Shown piece by piece: positions 1 to 9,000 of a stretch of DNA of 17,500 bases. The DNA comes from Halisarca cf. caerulea (taxonomy: Eukaryota > Porifera > Demospongiae > Chondrillida > Halisarcidae): contig CAUJGJ010000242.1 in assembly GCA_963170055.1 (NCBI GenBank), forward strand, positions 1,867,501-1,885,000, given 5' to 3'. Within the stretch, counting starts at the first letter, position 1. Each line of letters opens with the position of its first letter. The position numbers were made by a program, and so were the translations under genes. Under the pieces are notes generated by a model. The model worked only from the letters and a program-made list of their open reading frames with translations, did no database searches and was not told the DNA's origin.

Positions 1-350
1 TGTCGTGACAAGTAACGTCTCAATCGAGTGCCCGACCACTCTTCCATGGGATGATTGTATATATATCTATATAGATTAAGCATGGAATGTTGCCTCCCCC
101 AATTGTGACTGTCAATATAGTCACTGTGGTGATGGCCTGCACTCCATTACTAGTATTAAGTCTTTCTCTGTGATTTACCTATGGTTTACCTTACATATCT
201 ACTAATTATTACAATTTATGGCCCGATACGCACTTTAAACGGCCATTGCAGACTTCAGGGCAAATGTAAGAGTGACCCAGTTTTGACGACACTTCCAATT
301 CACTCCATCTTGCTATACCACTTTGTAATTACTTATTATACGGGTCTCAC
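1..350. other. Intronic sequence downstream of last visible exon of gene 3
   Basis: This 350-bp stretch follows the splice donor (GTGAGA) of the last visible gene 3 exon. I looked on the minus strand for the TM and tail exons that gene 3 would need and found neither, so they must lie off the left edge or be lost. No repeat or RNA gene stands out. Confidence 0.4.
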
Positions 351-622
351 CAGATTTTAGTGTATGTTTTCCTCGGTTTGTTCCATTGCCTGTGGTAATC
401 TCAACAGTTATATCATAATCAATTTGCGGATCAAGTCCGAAGATCATCACAGAGTTATCTGTTGAAGTAGCATTACCTCGGCTACTACCATCTAGAGCTT
501 CATAGATAATGACATAGAACGGAAATCTGTAGCTTCTTTAGATGACAGTGGTGTCCATCTCACCAGAATAGAGCCACCACATTTCCACTCAGCAGCAATA
601 TTACCCACAGGCTTTAAGGGAA
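351..622 (-). pseudogene. Gene 3 FN3 exon (third FN3), 1-nt frameshift
   Basis: The acceptor is TATATACAG before 622 and the donor GTGAGA follows 351, both phase 1. Read in two frames, this is an FN3 domain: B-strand ILVRWTPLSSKE, then after the break PFYVIIYEALDG, GLDPQIDYDITVEITTG and a G-N-G-T glycosylation sequon. The switch falls in the GATTTCC stretch near 521-526, where one missing base would restore a single frame. The 272-nt length is one short of a multiple of three, although the flanking phases demand one. In the frame set by the acceptor the reading ends at TAG 492-494. Confidence 0.7.
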
Positions 623-844
623 CTGTATATATGAAATGGGAATGCAGGAATGAAAATAACGTTTTGCATCAAGTTAGTACAATTTTACTGTACACAGACT
701 TATCCTTATATATACACATTCAGACATGCATGGTTATGTGCATGTCCCCAGCATACATTTTATTACATACATTTTCACCAGCATGATGGTTCTATGATAG
801 AAGGACTAAAATTATTATGTTACATCAATTTTGATAAATAACAC

Positions 845-1131
845 GTAGTCTGTGATACATGCATAATATGATAGCTGGTGGTTCCAAACCCAATTTCTGT
901 TCTTGCCCCACTCTCACTTGGTATGTCCTACCAAGTTGTAGACCACTGATGGTAGTGCTAGTTGACCCACTACCAGGATCAGTAGCAGTGGTGTAATCCC
1001 CACTACTCCCTATTCTGTACTGTATGGAGTATCCAGTAATGGTGGACCCAGTGGGGTGTGTGGGAGGAGTCCAGGACACTTCCCGCACTCAGACAAGGGA
1101 GAGGCTGTCACAGTGCCAGGAGGAGGGGCAT
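845..1131 (-). pseudogene. Gene 3 FN3 exon (second FN3), two deletions
   Basis: The acceptor is ATTATACAG before 1131, phase 1. The sequence matches the gene 2 FN3 exon 7134-7430 at about 97% over its central 170 bp (by eye), including TGSTITGYSIQYRIGSSGDY. Compared with that copy, 7 nt are missing at about 1080/1081 and one T at about 905/906. Each shifts the frame, and the acceptor frame ends at a stop at 1010-1012. The donor region is also degraded: the intact paralog has G|GTGAGT, whereas here only a weak GTGTTA sits near the equivalent place, so the exon end at 845 is approximate. Confidence 0.7.
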
Positions 1132-1249
1132 CTGTATAATAAAGGAAATTTAATATGACATGTGAATAAGTCAAGTCTAATATACAATCACATGGCAAAT
1201 TACCTTGCTAAGGTTAATTTCTATGCACCAGGAGTCATCATTTACTTAC

Positions 1250-1580
1250 AGACATTAGTTCTCTCCTGTTTCTGGTTACCAGTATGGTCCTCGTCCACCT
1301 GATGACACAGCTGCCACCCAGATGTAGTAGGTTGTTCCTCTACTAAGTGGACCCAGGGTGGTAGATGTACCAGTGATTCCCCTAGTATCACAGTTAGCAT
1401 TAGATGGAGGATCAGACTGTGTTCCACTAGTTGTACTGTAACATACAGTGTAGGTGATACCACTTCCACTGACTGCACTCCATGACACTCTTAAAGCTGG
1501 GGATGAACCTTGTACAGCTCTTAGACTAATAAAAGTGACACTGAGGACCATGGTGGTTTGAGGTGGTGTAGGTGTACTAA
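1250..1580 (-). pseudogene. Gene 3 FN3 exon (first FN3), frameshift and stop at its end
   Basis: A phase-1 acceptor (CAACACCAG before 1580) joins in frame to the Ig exon. It encodes a proline-rich linker (TPTPPQ) and then an FN3 domain: SPALRVSWSAVSGSGITYTV, the Cys of VCYSTTSG, the Cys of NANCD and TTYYIWVAAVSSGG. The core domain is open. After GRGPYW comes TAA at 1276-1278. An extra base near 1280 means the strong donor GTAAGT after 1250 is reached in the wrong phase; gene 2's copy has 31 nt between the CCATAC and the donor, and this one has 32. Confidence 0.72.
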
Positions 1581-1659
1581 CTGGTGTTGGTTGAGAGGAA
1601 TGTCTAATAATTGTTGCTGTCTCGTATGTAAGTGTTTGAAATTTTATCGAATACTAATT

Positions 1660-1972
1660 TTTGGGCCGCCGGAAGGCGGCCCTATATTGTTTTTACTTTC
1701 ACCGGAAGTGTCCGGAACGTCCGTAACGATGTCAATATATATATATATATATATATATGTCAACAACATGGCGGACGCGAAGTCGGTACGTAATCTTTTG
1801 GCTATATTTCGGTGAAATTCATTCGTCTGCTCCTGCTTTTATCAGCGAAGAGTCTTTTCGACCAGAAGAGTTCTTCGAAGTATTATTTTAGTCAATAACG
1901 ACGATTTCCAAGCGATTCGAGTTTCCAGGGCCGTATAGGCGGCCCACGAGTTTTTTAAACTCGAATCGCTTG
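1660..1972. mobile_element. CpG-rich hairpin element, possible MITE
   Basis: About 310 bp with far more CpG than the surrounding CpG-poor sequence. At its left is the hairpin GGGCCGCCGGAAGGCGGCCC (1663-1682). At its right is a perfect 16-bp inverted repeat, CAAGCGATTCGAGTTT at 1909-1924 against 1957-1972, whose loop holds a related GGGCCG...CGGCCC stem (1928-1945). In between, on the plus strand, AACATGGCGGACGCG (around 1767) sits in good start-codon context followed by a GTACGT donor-like site, like a first exon or promoter. I see no clear target-site duplication, so the boundaries are approximate. Alternatives are a captured promoter or a CpG island. Confidence 0.45.
1735..1759. repeat. (TA)n microsatellite
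   Basis: An uninterrupted run of alternating A and T inside the CpG-rich element. Confidence 0.9.
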
Positions 1973-2021
1973 TTTTCCCTGTGCCTATGCAAGTACAATT
2001 TTACAATACATTTAAACTCAC

Positions 2022-2300
2022 CAACTGTCACAGTTTCAATTGTAGAAGCCCCAATATGACATTCATACACTCCCGTATTAGCTTGAGTCAGTGAATTGAT
2101 AATCAGAATAGCTGCAGAGCTACTCTTCACCTGAGTAACTTCAGCAGACCGACTAGTAGTGATGTTTTTATTTCCCTTCTTCCAGTTGGAATAGTTGTCT
2201 CCGCCACAAAATATAGTAACTCGAGTGCCTTGAGCAGCCTCTATTCTCTGGTTGGTTATTGTCTTTCCACCCGATGTCAAAATGGCAGTATTGGGTAACA
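2022..2300 (-). CDS. Gene 3 Ig-domain exon (intact)
   Basis: The acceptor is TTTAACTTAG, with a fine pyrimidine tract, before 2300; the donor is G|GTGAGT after 2022. Both are phase 1, and the length of 279 nt is a multiple of three. It encodes one Ig-like domain: first Cys in TRVTIFCGG, core Trp in YSNWKKGN, Leu in AILIINSLTQ, and closing ANTGVYEC (Asn replaces the usual Asp of the D-x-G-x-Y-x-C motif). KNITT is an N-glycosylation sequon. The frame is open upstream to an ATG at 2346 that would give a hydrophobic leader (ILSIWICFLFNL). I prefer to read that as the translated polypyrimidine tract, because the signal exon at 3337-3373 joins at 2300 in phase and yields L-V-L-P-N, matching L/N-V-L-S-A in gene 2. 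The ATG at 2346 remains a possible alternative start. Confidence 0.7.
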
Positions 2301-2799
2301 CTAAGTTAAATAGAAAACAAATCCATATACTAAGTATACGTGCCATGGCTGTAGGAATTGGTCCAGTTATTTAGGGTTTCACTGGACCAATATATGCAGT
2401 GAAACTCAGTATTATTTCCAGTTTTAAAGAAACAGACTTTTTAGCAGACTCAGAAATATGAAGATAATTCATTATACAGCTTAAATTACCTTTATTATGC
2501 CAGGATAATACTCTAATCAGTCTGCTTAACCATGACTATTTACTAGATGATTCTACCGATCACAAGAGAAATGTGTTCACTTTGAGACTAATCGTACATG
2601 GAGTGCTATTCTCTTGTGTGACGTTGCTGGACACCCATTGCTGAATAATTGGATAACCTACTACCTACATCTTCACATTAAGCAGATAAATTTCCATTCC
2701 CAAATAGGACTTTAGGACTGAATTAGCCAGTGGAAGCCCATATTACATACATTGCATTTCTGCAGCATGCATGCATTACACACACACACACACACACAT

Positions 2800-2869
<70 letters not shown>

Positions 2870-3336
2870 ATACACACACACACATACACAAAGATTGATC
2901 TAGCTAACAATAGATGCCTTTCCCTTATTTTTTCTTGATCCGCCCCCGGCTGGAACTGTAATATTTTATACTGTCACACATGGTCTCAATTGCCAGGTTG
3001 TAATGTATTAATTGCTAATTGGTGGTACGCAGAGAGGTCTACTAGTACTGTACTCCCTATGGACAGGTTATCCTTCTTACTGGTGGTATCTAAGACGGGT
3101 TTTGTTGCATTAGACTGCCAGTTCACATTCAAAATACTTGATGAACGAACGACAATATAATATTGGGACACTTCCGAATATAATAATTTATTATGTCATT
3201 TTCTAAACGATGTACATCACATAAGCACTGTCTATAATCACCTCATGTAATATACAAGACCCTGGTTCCATAACATTATACTTAATAATAATACTATACT
3301 TCACAAATTAATGGTTTGTACCAAACATGTACTTAC
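2301..3336 (-). other. Gene 3 first intron
   Basis: Donor GTAAGT (from 3336), acceptor TTAG (ending 2301). It contains a long CA microsatellite and a 10-bp inverted repeat (TTGGTCCAGT at 2358-2367, complement at 2381-2390). A short minus-strand open stretch near 2986-3171 is not convincing as an exon. Confidence 0.55.
2778..2889. repeat. (CA)n microsatellite
   Basis: Over 100 bp of CA dinucleotides with a few interruptions (ATG, TCAT, AT). Confidence 0.95.
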
Positions 3337-3373
3337 CAAGAGAAATCAGAATCCACAGTCTGTTTATGTACAT
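3337..3373 (-). CDS. Gene 3 signal-peptide exon
   Basis: It starts at ATG 3373 and ends at a strong donor, G|GTAAGT, in phase 1. It encodes the 12-residue peptide MYINRLWILISL, a short basic/polar start followed by a hydrophobic stretch that continues into the next exon (V-L-P-N). It is homologous to the exons at 12547-12586 and 15095-15134: L-W-I-L-I is common to all three and the non-coding sequence upstream is also related. It is one codon shorter than the other two. Confidence 0.68.
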
Positions 3374-3610
3374 TTTTGTCCTTCGATCAGTTCATTTATG
3401 ATGATCTAGGATTGATCTGAGAGCTTTCCTTTACAAACTTGAGCAGCCCTTGTGTATATACGACTTCACTGTAGACTTCTGTGGATGCACTGTCTGTCCA
3501 CTAAATACCATTCACTGTCTGCAGTCTCAGGCTGCCTGGAACACTACATATCCAATCAAACATGTACACCACTAGGTTGAGCAGTCATACAAATTGTGGG
3601 CATATCACAT
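3374..3610 (-). promoter_or_regulatory. Upstream region of gene 3, homologous to those at 12.6 and 15.1 kb
   Basis: About 230 bp upstream of the signal-exon ATG resembles the sequence above the other two signal exons. The best block (3581-3609) has the minus-strand core CCCACAATTTGTATG and differs from 12757-12785 at two of 29 positions. Nearer the ATG, CAGATCAATCCTAGATCATC resembles CAGATTGATTCTGGACCATC above the 15.1-kb exon. I see no clear TATA box. A promoter role is inferred from position and conservation among copies. Confidence 0.45.
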
Positions 3611-3794
3611 GTCACATTCATTTTCCCTATCACTTTTTCCTGCATAAACAATAAGTATACAATATAATGAATGGTGAATTCTTTGTCATGCAAAGATGGA
3701 TGCATTAAAGGATCACACAATAATTAAGGCTTTGTCAAAAAATCCTTCAACTTACATTCAATTCCACTCAGAACAAGGGGAAGTTGCAAAATAG

Positions 3795-3900
3795 GTACAA
3801 GGCTAGGTGGGCAAAGGGAAAGACAGGCATATCTAGGTCTAGATGAGCATAGGGCATAGGTTAAGTTGGACTGAGTGCACATTGTGCAAATTCCTGCATT
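3795..3900. repeat. Dispersed repeat segment, copy A
   Basis: ACAAGGCTAGGT followed by AAAGGGAAAGACAGGCAT, CATAGGGCATAGG and later TGTGCAAATTCCT recurs on the same strand near 14701-14850 with substitutions and an insertion. It may be part of the duplicated gene unit or an old transposable element. Confidence 0.45.
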
Positions 3901-4285
3901 GCGCATGTGTAGTGCATTATGTGTACGTGTTGCGGGTTCCTGTATACAGCACCCAAAGTGCATGTTTCGCTTTTGCATGGTAGGGGGTAGGGAAACCTTA
4001 CTACCTTCTTTACGATTAAAGTAAGCCTTTTAGATGGGTAATCCAGGAAAAATTCGCATCTTTACTGACTATAGGCTAAGTCCGCATTTGGCTCTCTGAA
4101 GCTTCTAAAAGTTGCGAACAAATTGAAGATGTCAATAAGACTAGAATAATATCACCTCACATAGTAAGTACTACTAGAATGTATGAAAATTGTGTATGCT
4201 TTACTGGATACAGCCAAGGAAATGAGGATTTGGATATATATATATATAACCAACCTAACTGTATGCACAGACTGTATTGTTTGTC

Positions 4286-4420
<135 letters not shown>

Positions 4421-4464
4421 TTATTATTATTCAAAGTAAACAGAGTATACAAGGATGCACACAC

Positions 4465-4483
4465 ATATATATATATATATATA
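4465..4483. repeat. (TA)n microsatellite
   Basis: A short run of alternating A and T. Confidence 0.85.
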
Positions 4484-4493
4484 GAAAAAAGAT

Positions 4494-4559
4494 CACACAG
4501 TACAACAACCTAAAATTGAACAAAAAAATATTCACAAAGTACAATAACCTAAAATTGAA
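4494..4559. repeat. Two-copy 27-bp direct repeat
   Basis: The unit ends in ACCTAAAATTGAA; copies at 4494-4520 and 4533-4559 differ at two positions and are separated by 12 A/T-rich bases. Confidence 0.85.
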
Positions 4560-4641
4560 GTGGTATTATAGTTCTGTATGCACACACTGATTTGTTGGCA
4601 CAGTTTGAATATGTTAGTGGGTTATTTCTTAATGTACGCGT

Positions 4642-4644
<3 letters not shown>

Positions 4645-4691
<47 letters not shown>
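4645..4691. repeat. (TA)n microsatellite
   Basis: An alternating AT run with one GT interruption at about 4677. Confidence 0.9.
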
Positions 4692-5500
4692 CTGGACAAA
4701 GATGTAAATTACATAATAAACAACTGAACACTTATGTGTGTCATTGTGTGTGAACTACGTATATCAATTACACTATCCGAGGTTGTATTCTTGCTTTGTG
4801 AGAGATATTCATTATGTGTAGCCACATTTTCAATACTGCCATGTCAGAAACAACATGTTTTCCCTTCAAGACACATAATATCATTAATCTGTAATAAACA
4901 AGTAGTGACTAACAGATTATAAGGATTGGCTTCTCAATTATCAAATCAATCACTTTACAAGCATTTATGTCAGGTCATATACACTGCACAGATACACAGA
5001 TAAAGCAGTGTGTAGTATCATTAGTTATTCCACAGTGAAAACACAGCATGTAGTTCTATCTTGCATTTTTTGTGAGCAGAGAAAAGGTGTGTATAATAGC
5101 CTCTCAGTGTAACATATCATTAATCACAACATATACCTATAAACACTAAACATGAAGGGCATTGTGTGAGCATTAGTTGAAAATCCAGTGTAGGTTCACA
5201 TGTATATACCAATCTTATATCTGCATGCAAAGCATTTTTAATTTTATAATATTATAATATATGCAAGACTGCTCGCTTTCCACTGATATACTTTGAGTAT
5301 TAAAGCAAATGTTATTTGCATGCAATTAATGTTCTGCACATAAAACGTTGATGTACATATCATGAGCTACATGATATCTTAGCTTATAGTGGAGATGTTT
5401 TGTGGAAAATGTAACATCTTATAATAATTATTGCTTAATATGTAAAACTATCAGTCCCCCTATTATAAACAAATTTATTTAAAATTACTATTTCTCTATT

Positions 5501-5510
5501 TTTATTTATT
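5501..5510 (-). terminator. Polyadenylation signal of gene 2
   Basis: TTTATTTATT on the plus strand gives two overlapping AATAAA hexamers on the minus strand, 55-66 nt beyond the gene 2 stop codon. A further AATAAA lies at 5474-5479. Confidence 0.6.
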
Positions 5511-5564
5511 GGTATCCCACACATATATAGCTGCAATTCAGCTGTTAAGCTATAAGGGCTGTCT

Positions 5565-5658
5565 TCATCCAATTGTAATTCCTTCGTAGGCTGGAGATTT
5601 GAACATTTGCACATCAGAATAGGGTTCCTCACTCACATTTTCATAAATTGGTTCCAGT
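5565..5658 (-). CDS. Gene 2 cytoplasmic tail exon
   Basis: The acceptor TTTTTGCGTAG comes before 5658, entered in phase 2, and the stop is TGA at 5565-5567. It encodes 30 residues plus the shared Lys, with three Y-x-x-V/I motifs: IYENV, PYSDV and PAYEGI. Y515-x-x-V, seven residues, then Y526-x-x-I fits the spacing of an ITAM apart from Val in the first +3 place. YENV also fits the pY-x-N pattern bound by Grb2-type SH2 domains. The homologous exon of gene 1 (15911-16004) has exactly the same length, 94 nt. Confidence 0.78.
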
Positions 5659-5986
5659 CTACGCAAAAACAAAATGAATCATTTGTACAATGTACATTAC
5701 CTCTAACAGAAATAGCAGAAGAACTTTGCGTTTTTTCCATTAATATGGCTTGAGCTCACTTGTTTTCAGGTACAGAGTCTCCTGGTGAAGGCTGCTGTGT
5801 GTGGTGTCTCAGTTTGCAGGCTGCGCACACCATACCCACTGCTAACATTGATGCCAGTATACCAACTGCTATCCCACCTAGCAAGGTGCCAACAATAAAA
5901 CCTATGGAGTTGCTTGGACAAGTTACTGCATGAGGATCCCGCACTTGATGAAGGACTATAATGAAATATAGCAGTTTGGTTGGAGT

Positions 5987-6029
<43 letters not shown>

Positions 6030-9000
6030 GTACAATGTACATAGATTTTTTTTTTCTGCTAACATCATCACATGCATATACTTCACACTGGGAAGAAGAC
6101 CACGAGATTGATATTGCACTTAGTTGTCATAGGCATAGGAAGATGTTTTGAAGTGTGTGGGGGGGGGGGGGGGGGGGCAATGAACACCACGGAACATGAA
6201 TCCTTTTTGCATAACTAGCGTAAGCGGTGCACGATGCCGATGTAAAGGTAAGGTTAACGTTTCTACAGTAGATTCGTTATCTTCTGAGTTTGAGGATACA
6301 TATAATATTGTTTCTTCCAACTTGGGAGTAATGTTCACTTCAGTTCAGTCAAATTTCAATTATTTAGATTGGAGATGCCACTAGCCCAGTGGGCTACTAT
6401 GTAGGCTCCCAGAGACAAAGAGTGACATAACAATACAAGCATAAACAATAAAGTATGCACATGCATAATCTACTGGACTGAAACTCTAAAACAAGCACAC
6501 GTATAAAGGAAAATACTGGGCAAGACACTTGAACTAAGAACATGCATGCACAGGCACAGAGGGCAGTTCTAGACTCTCTCTGCCAGAAGAATACACTAAC
6601 TACTGGTACACTAATTGAAGAATAAAACATTACAATTTAAAGGGTGAACCTCTTCAGCAGTACAAGATCTAGCCTGTGAATCATTTTATCTGTATACAAC
6701 TCCTTGCAGTCTACTTGTTTTGAAGAACCAGGCAAAGACTAGCAAACAAATCTACCAGTCGCTTCTTACAGGCTGACAACGGCAAAACCGCGCTACACGT
6801 GATTGCGCAATAATTACAAATGGCGGCTTGCGATAGGTAGCGTTATAATGCCAATTTTATGGCTTAAAACGTCCTCTTTGTGACAAAATTTTACAATAAA
6901 ACTTACTTTCTGTTGGAATGTAGTATATTAAAACTTTTAAATGTGATTTTAAGGTTACTTAGCAGATTTTATGATTCTTTTAAAAATGAAGATGTAGAGC
7001 CCCTTTGGGCAATGCCCCCTGCCCCCCTGCCCCCTCCCCGGTTCTTACGCCTATGCTTGTGTTCCACTAAATTCATTTAACTTTCAATTAGCACTACAAA
7101 TAACCGAGAACCTTGCATTGTGTGCCTACTCACCATTGCTAGAGTTTGTCAGCAGCATCTGATAGCTGTCTGTTCCAACTCCAAGTTCTGTTCTTGTCCC
7201 CACTCTCACTTGGTATGTCCTACCAAGTTGTAGACCACTGATGGTAGTGCTAGTTGACCCTCTACCAGGATCAGTAGCAGTGGTGTAATCCCCACTACTT
7301 CCTATTCTGTACTGTATGGAGTATCCAGTAATGGTGGACCCAGTGGGAGGTGTGGGTGGAGTCCAGGACACTCTGATCTTTCCAGGTTCACAAAGGGGAT
7401 AGGCTGTTACAGTGGGAGGGGCTGGGGCATCTGCGTGATGAAAGAAGTTTCTAAACCAGTGAATTGTATGACTGATTATTACTATATGCTGTTACTAAGT
7501 AAACAAAATCATCATTGATGCTATGTATGTTGCCTAGTCCATTCCGATGTGTTCACATAATACTGTACATAAGATTGTGAAGAAGATAGTCATTAGCTTT
7601 ATAGTATACATTATACAATATAGTACAGTATTATGCATAAAGTAAATTTCTGTATAATATTATTAGTACCTTAGAATTGTGAAGGAGAAAGACTGAACAC
7701 ATGAGCTTCATCCATTCAATAGCACGATGCGCATAGTGGTTATATACCAGTGTTGTGGCCATTACAGGGGTATTGTAATGAACTACATCACAGTTATCTG
7801 AGTAATATAACAGCCCTATGAGCATTGTCACAAAAGATCTTCACTATATTATAAAAGCAGTCAATTACCTTTGCAGCTACATAAATTTTCTTCAACTGTT
7901 ATAATATATTGCAATTACTTAATGGAGTTTAGGCAAGGTTTAAATGAAGTTAATGGCCGTAATGCCAACCAATGGGATGCTTACCGATTTGATGGTTTTC
8001 TCGAACGAATCGCCTCTGTGCTTAGGTTGGAAACACTAAGTATCTGCTTCCAAGCACCCTGTTGAAGAAACTCTACCCCTCCCCCCCCCCTTTGTAGGCT
8101 ATACTGCAGCTTACTGTGGAGGTTTGGGGACGAAGGGTACACCCACAGTAAAAGGGTATAGCTTAGTCCAGTGCTATTGTATGCCTTTTTCAGGGTGGCT
8201 ACATGCAAGTGAATGTTTTAACATACAGCAACTGTTGACATAGAACAGGGTAGTTTGATACCTTTATGCATTCAACCATGGCACTCTTAGACTATGCATG
8301 CTATATGTGACTCTTTCCATTCAGATAGGGCTATTTGGCAAAGTCATTCTCCTGTCCAGGTGGGGGAAATGGTACTCTCTCCATCGCTACTCGATGTGAT
8401 CAAGTTGTGGGTATACGGTATGTCCTCACAAGTACATTAACCAAGCACTGTGGTAGTGCTAGGGGATGATGTCTATAACAAGTCCCATGCATATACTGAT
8501 CATGGGTTGGCATTTCAGAAATACAGTAGTGTTCTGGGTGAAAAGTTGCGGCCATTTTACTGCATGGTAGGCCTTAAATTGCCATGTGATTAATTGATTT
8601 CACTAAAACTGTTATGACACCATGTTCTCATGGGTGCCATCTATGTTAAAGAGGCTATCACACCACATATCCTGGCCTTCCACCATTCAGCTCAAAGCAT
8701 TAGCTAACGCTCGAGTATGAGGAAATTATGCCATTCCCTAACCTGGACTGAGGTGACAGTAGTAAATATAAGTGAAAAGGCTGTCATCACATGAAGTAAC
8801 TTATGGTCCGTATTATAACCCAGCAAGCCATATTGCCAATTAATGTAAGCCATATATATATACCTCAACACTATTACAAACTATGTACACAGGATGGCCG
8901 AATTTAAATCACATAACAGTGCATACAAACTGAATGTGTAATTGAAGCCTATGGCTATAGCTATCAATAATTAATAGTTACTGTATCATTATAATATTAT

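Larger units (their letters stand above)
1581..2021 (-). other. Gene 3 intron between Ig and FN3 exons, holding a CpG-rich insert
   Basis: The intron has GTGAGT donor (from 2021) and ACCAG acceptor. It holds a CpG-rich hairpin element (about 1660-1972, listed separately) and a short TA repeat at 1735-1759. No exon signal beyond these. Confidence 0.55.
351..3373 (-). pseudogene. Gene 3: Ig/FN3 receptor paralog, apparently frameshifted pseudogene (3' end off window)
   Basis: This is a paralog of gene 2 with exons, in transcript order, at 3337-3373 (signal peptide), 2022-2300 (Ig), 1250-1580 (FN3), about 845-1131 (FN3) and 351-622 (FN3). The signal and Ig exons are intact and phase 1 throughout. 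The three FN3 exons each lose the frame. Exon 1250-1580 is one base too long and has an in-frame TAA at 1276-1278. Exon 845-1131 lacks 7 nt near 1080 and 1 nt near 905 compared with the gene 2 copy. Exon 351-622 is one base short near 521-526 and reads into TAG at 492-494. An intact version would be a secreted or membrane-anchored adhesion or recognition protein like gene 2. Sequence identity to gene 2 FN3 exons is very high by eye (roughly 95%), so the damage is recent. Clustered assembly errors are the main alternative. Confidence 0.7.
5956..7133 (-). other. Gene 2 intron between last FN3 and TM exons
   Basis: The intron holds a TA microsatellite (5993-6027) and a probable transposon (6128-7055), listed separately. 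I see no additional exon. Confidence 0.55.

Noticed and set aside
1242..1478. Second minus-strand frame over the gene 3 FN3 exon, and the similar one at 11642-11863
   Set aside because: Shadow frames of FN3 exons. The only meaningful part is T-G-N-Q-K-Q-E, the restored reading after the gene 3 frameshift.
2358..2390. 10-bp inverted repeat as a transcription terminator or operator
   Set aside because: This is a eukaryotic intron under the preferred model. A lone hairpin there has no evident function.
2986..3171. Minus-strand frame with S-I-L-N-V-N-W, resembling an FN3 B strand
   Set aside because: The possible acceptor is poor, the possible exon is only 90 nt, and the rest lacks FN3 hallmarks. 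Gene 3 splices well without it.
5507..5632. Longer alternative reading over the gene 2 tail region (a different frame of 5435-5632)
   Set aside because: It disagrees with the phase-2 splice from the TM exon, whereas the chosen frame aligns with the gene 1 tail and has the same 94-nt length.
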